From Hydrogenophaga sp. (lineage in GTDB: Bacteria > Pseudomonadota > Gammaproteobacteria > Burkholderiales > Burkholderiaceae_C), in contig JAURYH010000025.1 in assembly GCA_030653975.1 (NCBI GenBank), forward strand, positions 39,130 to 103,129: a stretch of DNA of 64,000 nucleotides, written 5' to 3'. Below, piece after piece: positions 21,959 to 30,269 of the stretch (position 1 is the stretch's first letter; each line of letters opens with the position of its first letter). The translations under genes were made by a program, and so were the position numbers. The notes beneath the pieces are model-generated. The model had not been told where the DNA came from. It made no database searches and worked only from the letters and a program-made list of their open reading frames with translations.

Positions 21959-23380
21959 TCAGTCCAGCCGGGGCGGTGGCCCCTGGGCGGGCGGCGCATC
22001 GGTGGACGCTGTCGAATCTTGCCCGGCGGCCGCCTCGGCTGCGGCGGTGCGGGCGTGGTGTTCGCGGGTCGGTCGCAACATCAAGGCGGACAGCGTCCCG
22101 TACAGTGGACGGCTGATCAGGCGTGAGATCAGGCTCGCCAGCATGGCCGCGGCCATCAGGCTCAGCACCATGGGGCGTCCGTCAATCATCTCCATCACGA
22201 TGATGAACGAGGTGAGCGGTGCTTGTGTCGTCGCGGCGAGAAAGGCGGCCATGCCCATCGCGATCAGGGCGGGGGCCAGCGCGCTGGCACTGTTGCCGGC
22301 CACCAGTTGGGCCACGTCGTGCCCGACGCCGGCGCCAATGGACAAGGACGGCGCGAAGATGCCGCCCGGTACGCCGCTCCAGCTGGTGACCCAGGTGGCC
22401 ACGAATTTCAGCAGCACATACAGGCGAGAGATGTCGCTTTCGCCGGCGAGCATGTTGCGCACCTCTTCCGCGCCAGCACCAAATGTGGCGCCGCCCGTGG
22501 CCAGACCGATGATGGCCACCACCAGGCCACAGGCCGCGGCAAAACGCACCGGGAACCGTTTGCGGAACGCGCTGAAGCGGTCTGGCATGCCGGTCAACGA
22601 AGCGGCCAGCAAACGGGAAAAGAGCCCGCCCAAGACCCCGCAGAGCACCACCACCAACACGCCGGGCAACAACGCGCCCCAGCCGAACCGGGGCACGGCG
22701 ATCGAGCCGAAATAGGTGAGGTTGCCGAAGGCCGAGATACTGACCAGACCAGCCAGCACGATGGCGGCGATGATGAGCCCGTTGTTGCGCGCTTCGAGCT
22801 TTTTGGAGAGCTCCTCGATGGCGAACACCACGCCGGCCAGTGGCGCGTTGAACGCGGCCGCGATGCCGGCCGCGCCACCCGCCACCAGCAGCGCCCGTTC
22901 GCTCATCACCGAACCCGGGCGCAGCCAGCGCCGCGCGTCGTGCATGACACCTGCGGCCACCTGCACCGAAGGGCCTTCGCGCCCGGCCGACAACCCGCCC
23001 AGCAGGCTCAGCGAGCCGAGAACAATTTTTGCGAAGGTCAGCCGCAGCGACACGAAGCGGTGCCGTGAGTCCCGGGGCAGCAGGGGATCGAGCGCCGTCA
23101 TGACCTGGGGAATGCCCGAGCCCGCCGCCCCTGGAAAATAGCGGCGTGTGCACCACACGATGAACGCCGTCAAGGCCGGTGTCCAGATCAGGACCACCCA
23201 GGGCGCCGCGGCGTAGAGGTGCATGAACCACTCGAAGGCGGTCTCGCTCAACAGCGTGAACAGGACCACGCACAGGCCAGCCAGGATGGCGTAGCCCAGT
23301 ACCACGGTGCGGTCCAGCCACGCGCGACCGTCGGACAGTTCGTCCTGCAGGTTTTGAAAGAAATCGGGTTCGCGGTTCAT
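21959..23380 (-). CDS. ClC-family chloride channel/antiporter
   Basis: Voltage-gated chloride channel family protein of 473 residues with about 11 membrane segments. The selectivity-filter motifs are visible: GSGIPQV near 105, GREGPSVQ near 150, and [15 protein letters not shown] near 350. The external gating glutamate of the GREGP motif is kept, as in H+/Cl- exchangers. There is no C-terminal CBS domain; the tail is Ala/Pro-rich. Start MNREPDFF was preferred; two ATGs upstream would add 8 or 20 residues. It is convergent with the MFS gene (26 bp apart) and divergent from ssb. Confidence 0.92.
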   Translation of the reverse strand: MNREPDFFQNLQDELSDGRAWLDRTVVLGYAILAGLCVVLFTLLSETAFEWFMHLYAAAPWVVLIWTPALTAFIVWCTRRYFPGAAGSGIPQVMTALDPLLPRDSRHRFVSLRLTFAKIVLGSLSLLGGLSAGREGPSVQVAAGVMHDARRWLRPGSVMSERALLVAGGAAGIAAAFNAPLAGVVFAIEELSKKLEARNNGLIIAAIVLAGLVSISAFGNLTYFGSIAVPRFGWGALLPGVLVVVLCGVLGGLFSRLLAASLTGMPDRFSAFRKRFPVRFAAACGLVVAIIGLATGGATFGAGAEEVRNMLAGESDISRLYVLLKFVATWVTSWSGVPGGIFAPSLSIGAGVGHDVAQLVAGNSASALAPALIAMGMAAFLAATTQAPLTSFIIVMEMIDGRPMVLSLMAAAMLASLISRLISRPLYGTLSALMLRPTREHHARTAAAEAAAGQDSTASTDAPPAQGPPPRLD

Positions 23381-23513
23381 GTCGGGCTGCTGCCATTGTG
23401 GCATCGGGTGGATTGCCACGCCGACCATCGCATGCGGCACAATTGCGGCAGGCAGTTCGGCAGCGCACGGTTACCCCGACCCGCTGCTCTCTTCAGATAC
23501 TCCAAGGAATTCC

Positions 23514-24017
23514 ATGGCATCCGTCAACAAAGTCATTCTCGTCGGCAACTGCGGCCGCGACCCCGAAATCCGTTACCTGCCCTCGGGCCAGGCCGTGGCC
23601 AACGTGAGCGTGGCCACCTCCAGCCGCCGCAAAGACAAGAACAGCGGCGAAACCATTGAAGACACCCAGTGGCACCGCGTCACCTTCTACGACCGCCTGG
23701 CCGAAATCGCTGGTGAATACGTGAAGAAGGGGCGCCCGATCTATGTCGAAGGCCGCCTGAAATACGGCACCTATGTGGACAAGACCACCGGCGTGGAAAA
23801 GAACACCGTGGACATCATCGCCACCGAACTGCAACTGCTCGGCGGCCGCGAAGGCATGGGCGGGGGTGACGAAGGCGGCGGCGGTGGTGGTTATTCGCGC
23901 CCGGCACCGGCCTCGCGCCCGGCCCCGCCCGCAGCCCGCCCGGCACCGGCACCGGCCCCCGCCGCGGCCCGCCCGGCCAGTGGTTTCGACGACATGGACG
24001 ACGACATCCCGTTCTGA
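23514..24017 (+). CDS. ssb: Single-stranded DNA-binding protein
   Basis: SSB of 167 residues: an OB fold (1-112, [21 protein letters not shown] to ATELQLLGG), a Gly-rich then Pro/Ala-rich linker, and the acidic tip DDDIPF that recruits repair and replication partners. The start directly precedes the conserved MASVNK. A hairpin terminator follows 50 bp downstream. It is monocistronic, divergent from the ClC gene. Confidence 0.97.
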   Translation: MASVNKVILVGNCGRDPEIRYLPSGQAVANVSVATSSRRKDKNSGETIEDTQWHRVTFYDRLAEIAGEYVKKGRPIYVEGRLKYGTYVDKTTGVEKNTVDIIATELQLLGGREGMGGGDEGGGGGGYSRPAPASRPAPPAARPAPAPAPAAARPASGFDDMDDDIPF

Positions 24018-24067
24018 CGTTTCACGATCCCTGATGCCACGTCTGTCCTCCCGGACGTGGCCTTCAC

Positions 24068-24098
24068 AACCCGCCCGGCGTGAGCCCGGCGGGTTTTT
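24068..24098 (+). terminator. Intrinsic terminator of ssb
   Basis: A GC stem (ACCCGCC...GGCGGGT, with inner CGGC/GCCCG pairing) is followed by TTTTTC. It stands about 50 bp after the ssb stop and insulates the regulatory region of the next operon. Confidence 0.8.
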
Positions 24099-24124
24099 CT
24101 TCGGCCTGACACAGGCTGTCACAT

Positions 24125-24140
24125 CTGGCAGTGCTGCCAG
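24125..24140. promoter_or_regulatory. Inverted repeat CTGGCAG-TG-CTGCCAG, candidate activator site (UAS)
   Basis: A perfect 7-bp-arm inverted repeat centred about 105 bp upstream of the -24 element of the sigma-54-like promoter of the CydA-like operon. A related TGCCA/TGGCA palindrome occupies the same place before cydP-cydA-cydB. The distance is that expected of a bacterial enhancer-binding-protein site. The bound protein is inferred to be the activator encoded at 32.5-33.8 kb. Confidence 0.55.
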
Positions 24141-24170
24141 GCGGTCGACTGCATAAGCTGTCAGTTATGT

Positions 24171-24184
24171 TTGAGATGAATCAA
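24171..24184. promoter_or_regulatory. FNR/Anr-like box
   Basis: TTGAGATGAATCAA differs at one base from the FNR consensus TTGAT-N4-ATCAA. It lies between the inverted repeat and the IHF-like site, about 60 bp upstream of the sigma-54-like element, so it could add oxygen control. No functional evidence beyond the match. Confidence 0.35.
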
Positions 24185-24195
24185 GTCAGGCTCCG

Positions 24196-24208
24196 CAAGT
24201 CATTGATT
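24196..24208. promoter_or_regulatory. IHF-like site
   Basis: CAAGTCATTGATT fits the IHF consensus in reverse (YAA-N4-TTGATW) without mismatch. It sits between the candidate activator site and the -24/-12 element, where DNA bending helps sigma-54 activators reach the polymerase. The equivalent site at 33,906-33,918 shares TTGATT-Y-ATAAG. Confidence 0.5.
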
Positions 24209-24236
24209 TATAAGGCGTAATGACAAATCAGTCGTC

Positions 24237-24252
24237 TGGCACGCTTCTTGTT
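24237..24252 (+). promoter_or_regulatory. Sigma-54-type -24/-12 promoter of the CydA-like operon
   Basis: TGGCACGCTTCTTGTT has the -24 GG, ten bases, then G at -12, and matches TGGCACG-N4-TTG. The consensus C at -12 is T here. The promoter before cydP has the same GGCACGYTTCTTG core, and sequence around it is not otherwise alike, so the conservation is meaningful. Transcription would start about 55 bp before the CydA-like gene. Confidence 0.6.
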
Positions 24253-24317
24253 CTCTGATATTTCGACCACCGGGCGGGCATCCCCCCGCCGTGGCCCCGC
24301 AGAGGACGACAAAGCTC

Positions 24318-25703
24318 ATGGACATGATTGGTCTGTACCCCACCTGGTTCGAACCGGGGGTGGGCAGCGGATGGATCGTCGGCTTCATTGCCACGATCCA
24401 CGTGCTGTTTTCCCACACCTCGGTCGGCGCCGCGATCTTTTTCGCCTGGCTGGCCAACCATGCGCACCGAAACCACAAACCCGAGCTGCTGGAATTCATC
24501 AAGCGCTACGGCCTGTTCCTGCTGGTGTTCAGCTACGTGCTGGGCTCCATCACCGGCCCGGGCATCTGGTACTCCACCACGGTGGCCAGCCCGCGCGGCA
24601 TCTCGGCGCTGATCCACAGCTTTGTCTGGATGTGGGCCACCGAGTGGGTGTTCTTCGTGATCGAGGTGGTGGGCGTCTACATGCTGGTCTACCTGGTCGG
24701 CAAGATCGATGTGAAGACGCACACCCGCATCGCGGTCATCTTCGGTCTCACGTCCTACACCACCATGCTGGTGATCGTGGGCATCCTGAGCTTCATGATG
24801 TGGCCGGGCAAGGCCGAGTGGAGCCAGACCGGCGGCGTGCTCAACGCCTACTACGGCCCCAACACCTTCGCCCAGCTCGGCATGCGCACCGCCTTCATGT
24901 TCACCATGACGGCGGTGGTCGGCGGCATCGTGGCTGGTCAGTTCAAGGACCTCGCGCTGAAGAAAAGCATCGCCGGCAAGCTGGCCTGGCTGGGCATCGT
25001 GTCCACGCTGATCGGCGCCGCCATGCTGCAGTGGTACCTGGCCACGCTGCCCGAGACCGCCGACGTGGTGCTGCAGAACCGCCTGCCCGACTACTTCCCC
25101 ACGGCGCTCATGGCGGTGGTGGCCGGGATGCTGGCCTACTTCGTGCTCACGCTGCTGCAGCCGCGCGCCCTGGTTTCCAGCGTGGCGGGTGTGATGACGG
25201 TGGTGATGCTGGTCTTCGGTCTCTGGCCCGAAGAGGTGGCGCGCGAATCGATCCGCAAGCCCTGGGTGGCCGGGCAGTACGTGTACTCCAACCAGGTGAT
25301 CGGCCGCGACGTGCCGGGCATGGGCGTGAAGTCCGAGATTCCCACCATCGAAGCCCACGGTTTCCTCAAGACCCTGGTGTTCGTGCCCGAGGCATTGCGC
25401 ACCATCGACGATGGCAACCGCGTCGAAGCCGGCCGCCTGCTCGCGCTCAACACCTGCTCCAACTGCCATTCACTCAGCGCCACCGGCATGCGCCCGCTGC
25501 GCCACTACTTCACCGGTACGCACACCGAGGCCGACGTGGCCGGGTACCTGCAGGCCGCGCTCTCGGGCGGCAACACGCTGTACATGCCGCAGATCCCGTT
25601 CAACGACGACGAGGCCCGCGCGCTCGCGAGCTTCATCCTCACGCTGCAACCCGCCGCCGCGATGGCCACGGCGCAGGCCGCCACCACCGTGGCGAAGGAG
25701 TAA
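24318..25703 (+). CDS. CydA-like oxidase subunit with fused C-terminal cytochrome c
   Basis: Membrane subunit of the cytochrome bd superfamily, 461 residues: about nine helices (residues 15-320) and a periplasmic cytochrome c tail with haem motif CSNCH at 380-384 and a downstream Met (YMPQIPF) as likely sixth ligand. The His that ligates the high-spin haem in CydA has a counterpart (IATIHVLFSH, His28 or His33), and an acidic helix WATEWVFFVIEV matches the Glu107 region. By eye the His186 ligand of haem b558 is Arg here (GMRTAF), and the quinol loop motif GRQPW is absent. This suggests electrons arrive from cytochrome c rather than quinol. It is first in its operon, behind a sigma-54-like promoter. 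Confidence 0.85.
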   Translation: MDMIGLYPTWFEPGVGSGWIVGFIATIHVLFSHTSVGAAIFFAWLANHAHRNHKPELLEFIKRYGLFLLVFSYVLGSITGPGIWYSTTVASPRGISALIHSFVWMWATEWVFFVIEVVGVYMLVYLVGKIDVKTHTRIAVIFGLTSYTTMLVIVGILSFMMWPGKAEWSQTGGVLNAYYGPNTFAQLGMRTAFMFTMTAVVGGIVAGQFKDLALKKSIAGKLAWLGIVSTLIGAAMLQWYLATLPETADVVLQNRLPDYFPTALMAVVAGMLAYFVLTLLQPRALVSSVAGVMTVVMLVFGLWPEEVARESIRKPWVAGQYVYSNQVIGRDVPGMGVKSEIPTIEAHGFLKTLVFVPEALRTIDDGNRVEAGRLLALNTCSNCHSLSATGMRPLRHYFTGTHTEADVAGYLQAALSGGNTLYMPQIPFNDDEARALASFILTLQPAAAMATAQAATTVAKE

Positions 25704-25707
25704 GACC

Positions 25708-26931
25708 ATGACCCCCGAAATGCTTTACGCGCTGCGCGACCCCGCCGGGGTGCCCTCGCACCCGCTGGTTTTCCTGGTGCTGGGTGTGCTCACCTTCGCG
25801 CTGCACATCGCGGCGGTGCAGGTCATGCTTGGCGCGGCCACGCTCACGCTGCGCGGCGCCTTCAGCGCCAGCCAACACTGGCGCCGCCTGGCCGCCGCCA
25901 TGATCACCACCGCCAAGATCGCGGTCTCGGTCGCCATCGTGATCGGTGTGGCGCCGCTGCTCTTCGTGCAGGTGGTCTACGACCCGTTCTGGTACACGTC
26001 CAACGTGCTCTCGGCCTGGTGGGTGATCGGCTTCATCGTGCTGCTGATCGCCGGCTACATCGCCCTGTACATCTTCTACTGGAAGAACCATGACATCGTG
26101 GCCGACGGCGGCAAAGGCGGCGTGTGGATGGTGTTGTCCATCGCGCTGCTGCTGGCCGTGGGCTTCATCGTGCACAGCCTGACCAACCAGATGCTGTTCC
26201 CCGAACACTGGATGGGCTGGTACGCGCCCAAAGGCGTGGTCAACCCCGACGGGCACTCGCTGCACTACTGGCACCTGCCGCGATTCCTGTTCTTCATCGC
26301 GCTCTCGGCCCCGGTCACCGGCGCCTGGCTCTACGGCTACCGCCGCTACCTGCAGGGCGCGCAAGAGGCCGATGCCGCCTACCTCGGCTGGCTGCGCGGC
26401 CTGGCGCAGAACCTCATGCTCGTGGGTGGCGTGATGTCGGTGCTGATCGGTGCGCTGTGGATGGCGACGCTGCCCGAGAAGATGGCCTGGTTCGCCAGCT
26501 CCATCTGGCTGCTGATGGCGGTGGTGGCGCTGGCCGCCGTGGTCGCCTTGCCGTTGGTGCTGCGCGACCGCATCGACACCGGCGTCTGGGGCTACGGCAT
26601 CTTCGGTGCCGGCGCGGTGGGCCTGATCGTGGTCGGCGCGGCGCGCGAGATGCTGCGCTTCGTCACCCTGCTCGGCAGCCATGGCTACGACGCCATGGAC
26701 TACCGGATCAACATGGACTGGTACAGCACCGCTCTGTTCTTCACCACCTTCGGCGTGGTCGGCGGCGTGACCCTCGCCTACCTGCTCACCGTCGCCTGGC
26801 AGGCCGGGCAGAGCAAAGGCCTCTACACCCCGAGCGCCAGCGTCACCCGCATCGGCCGGTGGTCGGTCGGCCTGCTGGTCGGCTGGACCGTGCTCTATTT
26901 CGCCGTCGGTTTCTTTGTGTGGGCGCGCTGA
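25708..26931 (+). CDS. Second CydA-like membrane subunit (no cytochrome c)
   Basis: Membrane protein of 407 residues with about ten helices, distantly similar to the preceding CydA-like protein and starting 4 bp after it. One His aligned with the CydA high-spin ligand remains (LTFALHIAAVQ, His33), but the acidic residues of the catalytic helix are replaced (AWWVIGFIVLLIAGYIALYIFYWKN). I infer a structural, pseudo-symmetric partner that takes the place of CydB, giving a CydA/CydA'-type heterodimer. Family databases usually label it cytochrome ubiquinol oxidase subunit I, which is misleading as no quinol site is evident. Confidence 0.78.
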   Translation: MTPEMLYALRDPAGVPSHPLVFLVLGVLTFALHIAAVQVMLGAATLTLRGAFSASQHWRRLAAAMITTAKIAVSVAIVIGVAPLLFVQVVYDPFWYTSNVLSAWWVIGFIVLLIAGYIALYIFYWKNHDIVADGGKGGVWMVLSIALLLAVGFIVHSLTNQMLFPEHWMGWYAPKGVVNPDGHSLHYWHLPRFLFFIALSAPVTGAWLYGYRRYLQGAQEADAAYLGWLRGLAQNLMLVGGVMSVLIGALWMATLPEKMAWFASSIWLLMAVVALAAVVALPLVLRDRIDTGVWGYGIFGAGAVGLIVVGAAREMLRFVTLLGSHGYDAMDYRINMDWYSTALFFTTFGVVGGVTLAYLLTVAWQAGQSKGLYTPSASVTRIGRWSVGLLVGWTVLYFAVGFFVWAR

Positions 26932-26933
26932 AC

Positions 26934-27419
26934 ATGAAACACACCGCTTCTTCCTCTGCCGCGCGGTCCGATGCCCCGGCCCTGCGCAAGGTGCTGGGCT
27001 GGTCGCTGATGGTCGCCATCGGCGCCACCGTGGTGGCTTCGCTGGTGGTTTCGTTGGCCACCCGTGCCATCGCGCAAACCGCGCCGGGCGCAGCAGCAAC
27101 CACAGCGCCTGCGGCTGTCGTACCCGCTGCCCCGTCGCCGTCCAGCAACCCCGCACCGGTGTTGGCCACCACCATGGCGCACAGCTGCGCCGCCTGCCAC
27201 GGCACCAACGGCCAGCTCGGTGACGAATATTTCATGCCGCTGGCCGGCATGCCGGTACAACAGTTCGTCGCCACCATGACCGACTTCCGCGAGGGCAAGA
27301 GAGCGGCCACGCTCATGGGCCATGTGGCCAGGGGCTTCACCGATGCGGACCTGAAAGCCATGGGCGAGTTCTTCGCCGCCGTCAAACCGCTGCCTGTGGC
27401 CGCACAAGGAGCACAGTGA
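26934..27419 (+). CDS. Membrane-anchored monohaem cytochrome c
   Basis: Class I cytochrome c of 161 residues. A basic N-terminus and one hydrophobic helix (VLGWSLMVAIGATVVASLVVSLA) anchor or export it. An Ala/Pro linker follows, then one haem motif CAACH near residue 81 and Met residues in YFMPLAGMPV as candidate axial ligand. It resembles the small electron-accepting cytochromes beside flavocytochrome c sulfide dehydrogenases. It starts 2 bp after the second CydA-like gene, and its stop overlaps the start of the FccB-like gene, so it probably carries electrons between FccAB and the oxidase. Confidence 0.85.
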   Translation: MKHTASSSAARSDAPALRKVLGWSLMVAIGATVVASLVVSLATRAIAQTAPGAAATTAPAAVVPAAPSPSSNPAPVLATTMAHSCAACHGTNGQLGDEYFMPLAGMPVQQFVATMTDFREGKRAATLMGHVARGFTDADLKAMGEFFAAVKPLPVAAQGAQ

Positions 27420-28777
27420 TGCACACCGCCTCCCTTTCCTCTTCGCGTCGCGAATGGCTGACGCAGGCCCTGGGTCTGCTGTCAGTGGCTGCCGCGCCCT
27501 CGCTGGCTTTCGCCCAGAACAACGCGCACATCGTCATCGTCGGCGGTGGCGTGGGCGGCGCCACCGCGGCCAAGTACCTCAAGCTGTTCAACCCGGCGCT
27601 GCAGGTCACGGTGATCGAGAAAAACCCCGTCTATGTGAGGCCCTACGGCTCCAGCGAGGTGCTGAACCAGCACGCGCGCATGGACGACCTCAACGTCGGC
27701 TACGACACGCTCAAGTCCAAATACGGCATCCGCTTCGTGTTCGACACCGTGACCGGTTTCGACCCGGTGGCCCGCACGGTGAACACGGCGGGCAAACAGA
27801 CGCTGAGCTACGACAAACTCATCGTTTCGCCCGGCATCCAGCTCATGTACAGCGCCTACGCCGGCTACAGCGAGGCCGTGGCCCGAACGGCCGTGCCCTC
27901 GGGCTGGATCCCCGGTGAGCAGACCGCGCTGCTCGCGAAGCAGTTGCAGGGCATGCGCCAGGGCGGCACCTTCGTGCTGGCCGCGCCGCCCAACCCCTAC
28001 CGCTGCCCGCCCGGCCCCTACGAACGCGCCGCGCTCATGACCGAGTGGTTCCAGAAGCACAACCCGACCGCCAAGGTCATCATCGTGGACCCGAAGGACA
28101 GCTTCGTGACCGACGAGACCATGATGCTGGGTTGGAACCGGCTCTACAACTTCAACCTGCCCGAGGACTACGTCAAGAAGATGTCGGCCGAGGTGGAGGT
28201 CCAGCAGCACAGCGGCGGCAGCATGCTCAGTTGGGTGCGTGGCCAGGACGGTGGCCGAACGCTGAAGATCGATGCGAAGCAGATGCGCATCGAAACCGAG
28301 GCCGAGACCATCCGGGCCGACGTGATCAACGTGGTCCCGCCCATGAAGGCCGGTCAGATCGCCACGACCCTGGGCCTGGCCGACGGCAGCGGCTTCTGCC
28401 CGGTGAACCGACGCAACTTTGCCTCCACGCTGCAACCGAACGTGTACGTGATCGGCGACGCCAGCATCGCCGACGCCATGCCCAAGAGCGGCTTCTCGGC
28501 CAACACCCAGGCCAAGGTGGTGGCGCGCGCCATCGTCGAAGAACTCGCCGGCCGTGCCGCGCCCGAGCCGCTGTGGGAAAACACCTGCTACGCGCTCGCC
28601 GGCAAGGACTACGGCCTCTTCGTGGCCGACGTGTTCAAGATCATCGACGGCAAGATCGCGCGCATCAACGGCAAGGGCCGTTACCTGCCGCTCAACGCCA
28701 CACCGGCGCAGATCAAGCTCGGCGCGCGCTACCAGCAGGCCTGGCTGCGCACCTTCACCGCCGACTGCTTTGCCTGA
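27419..28777 (+). CDS. fccB: FccB-like flavoprotein of sulfide dehydrogenase (flavocytochrome c)
   Basis: Periplasmic FAD protein of 452 residues. An export signal containing RREW (Tat-like) ends at AFAQ, then the FAD fold begins at IVIVGGGVGGATAAK. The two redox cysteines that carry sulfide in FccB are conserved: Cys196 in PYRCPPGPYERA and Cys327 in GFCPVN, as is NTCYALA near the C-terminus. The cysteine that binds FAD covalently in Allochromatium FccB (YYTCYLSNEV) is not there; the segment reads VYVRPYGSSEV, so the flavin should be non-covalent. A GTG 3 bp upstream is an alternative start. Confidence 0.88.
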   Translation: MHTASLSSSRREWLTQALGLLSVAAAPSLAFAQNNAHIVIVGGGVGGATAAKYLKLFNPALQVTVIEKNPVYVRPYGSSEVLNQHARMDDLNVGYDTLKSKYGIRFVFDTVTGFDPVARTVNTAGKQTLSYDKLIVSPGIQLMYSAYAGYSEAVARTAVPSGWIPGEQTALLAKQLQGMRQGGTFVLAAPPNPYRCPPGPYERAALMTEWFQKHNPTAKVIIVDPKDSFVTDETMMLGWNRLYNFNLPEDYVKKMSAEVEVQQHSGGSMLSWVRGQDGGRTLKIDAKQMRIETEAETIRADVINVVPPMKAGQIATTLGLADGSGFCPVNRRNFASTLQPNVYVIGDASIADAMPKSGFSANTQAKVVARAIVEELAGRAAPEPLWENTCYALAGKDYGLFVADVFKIIDGKIARINGKGRYLPLNATPAQIKLGARYQQAWLRTFTADCFA

Positions 28778-28787
28778 AGGAACGACC

Positions 28788-29570
28788 ATGTATCCCGATC
28801 CCTATTTGCAAGAACTCAAGGCGGCCACCGACGGCTGGTTCGCACGCGGTCTGACCGCGATTGCCATCACCGCCACCGGCCTGCTCATGGGCTTTTCGGC
28901 GACTCCGGCGCACGCCACGGACCACACCGCTGCGCCCGCTGCGAAAGCCTGGACGCCCGCCTCCCTGCGTGGCGCGCTCGCCGCCTTGCCCACAGGCGAT
29001 GCCGAGCGTGGCCGCGTGGTCAACCAGCAGCTGTTCTGCGCTTCGTGCCATGGCGACAAGGGCGTGGCGCCGACGCAGAACTGGCCGCACCTCGCGGGCC
29101 AGAAAGCCGCCTACACCGCCAAGATGCTGCTCGACTACCAGAGCCACCTGCGCAGCGAAAACAAGGGCGCCGCGCTGATGCACGACCTCGCCGTGATGAT
29201 GACGCCGCAGCAGATCGCCGATGTGTCGGCCTTCTACGCGGTCCAGCCCGCACCGCGCGACGACGGCACGCCGCGCCCCACCGCGGGCCAGGGCCTGAGC
29301 GCCGAGCAACTGGTGCGCAAGGGCGACCCGGCGCGCCTGCTCACGCCGTGCGCCAGTTGCCACGGTGTCAAAGGCCAGGGTGGCAAGCTCGAAGCCTCGG
29401 CCCTGGCCGGCCAGAACCCGCTGTACTTCACCCGCACCTTGCTGCACTACCAGAGTGGCCTGCGCGCCAACGACGCGGCCAAAGGCATGAGCCACTTTGC
29501 GAAGAAGCTCACGCGCGGCGAGATCGATGCGCTGGCCGCCTATTACGCCGACCTGCCGGTGAAGCCATGA
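28788..29570 (+). CDS. Dihaem cytochrome c, FccA-like electron acceptor
   Basis: Exported cytochrome of 260 residues with two class I domains, each with a CASCH haem motif (near residues 84 and 188) followed by GxxG and a C-terminal helix ending DVSAFYA or DALAAYYADLP. A signal or anchor helix is at 20-45. Dihaem cytochromes of this type are the electron-accepting subunit paired with FccB, or belong to the c4 family. It is the fifth gene of the operon and overlaps the methyltransferase gene by 4 bp. Confidence 0.87.
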   Translation: MYPDPYLQELKAATDGWFARGLTAIAITATGLLMGFSATPAHATDHTAAPAAKAWTPASLRGALAALPTGDAERGRVVNQQLFCASCHGDKGVAPTQNWPHLAGQKAAYTAKMLLDYQSHLRSENKGAALMHDLAVMMTPQQIADVSAFYAVQPAPRDDGTPRPTAGQGLSAEQLVRKGDPARLLTPCASCHGVKGQGGKLEASALAGQNPLYFTRTLLHYQSGLRANDAAKGMSHFAKKLTRGEIDALAAYYADLPVKP

Positions 29571-30217
29571 CCGCTGACACGCTCGACCTTGCGCCAGCGC
29601 CTACACTGCGCGCCATGAATTTCTGGGACCAGAACTTTGCCGTACAGGGCTACAAATACGGCACCGCGCCCAACGCCTTTCTCGTCTGGCAGGCGCCGCG
29701 CCTCCCGCCACAGTCCGACGTGCTCGTGCCCGGTGACGGCGAGGGCCGCAACGGTGTCTGGCTGGCGCAGCAGGGCCACCGCGTCACCGCGATGGACGGC
29801 TCCAGCGTTGGCCTGCAGAAAGCGCAGGTGCTGGCCGCCGAACGCGGCGTGCCCTTGCAGACCGTGCTCGGCGACCTGAGCGACTGGGCGCCCGCGCCCG
29901 CCAGCTTCGACGCCGTGGTGCTGACCTTCGTGCACCTGCCGCCCGCCATCCGCGCCGATGCCCACCGCCGCCTGGCCGCCGCGCTGCGACCGGGAGGCCT
30001 GCTGCTGCTCGAAGCCTTCCACCCGCTGCAGCTGCAACACAGCAGCGGTGGTCCGAAAGACGCCACCATGCTTTACAGCCCCGAGCTGCTGCGCGCCGAT
30101 TTCGCCGGCCAGCTGGAGGAGCTGATGGCCTGGCAGGGCAAGGTCACGCTCGACGAAGGCCCTGGCCACCAGGGCACCGCGCACGTGATCCGCTGGATCG
30201 GTCGCGCGCCGGCCTGA
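29567..30217 (+). CDS. Class I SAM-dependent methyltransferase
   Basis: Cytoplasmic methyltransferase of 216 residues. The SAM fold is seen in DVLVPGDGEGRNGVWLAQQGH (motif I), VTAMDGSS, and FDAVVLTFVHLP. It resembles TehB/thiopurine-type small-molecule methyltransferases, which methylate tellurite, selenium or thiol compounds. The ATG taken overlaps the TGA of the dihaem cytochrome; a second ATG 48 bp downstream (MNFWDQNFAVQGYKYG) coincides with the usual family start, so either may be used. Co-transcription with FccAB suggests handling of a reactive sulfur by-product, but this is inference. Confidence 0.82.
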   Translation: MTADTLDLAPAPTLRAMNFWDQNFAVQGYKYGTAPNAFLVWQAPRLPPQSDVLVPGDGEGRNGVWLAQQGHRVTAMDGSSVGLQKAQVLAAERGVPLQTVLGDLSDWAPAPASFDAVVLTFVHLPPAIRADAHRRLAAALRPGGLLLLEAFHPLQLQHSSGGPKDATMLYSPELLRADFAGQLEELMAWQGKVTLDEGPGHQGTAHVIRWIGRAPA

Positions 30218-30269
30218 GCGGCGGGCTGTCGCACGGTCCGTGTCCAGCGACTCCCGGCACAATCGCGTC

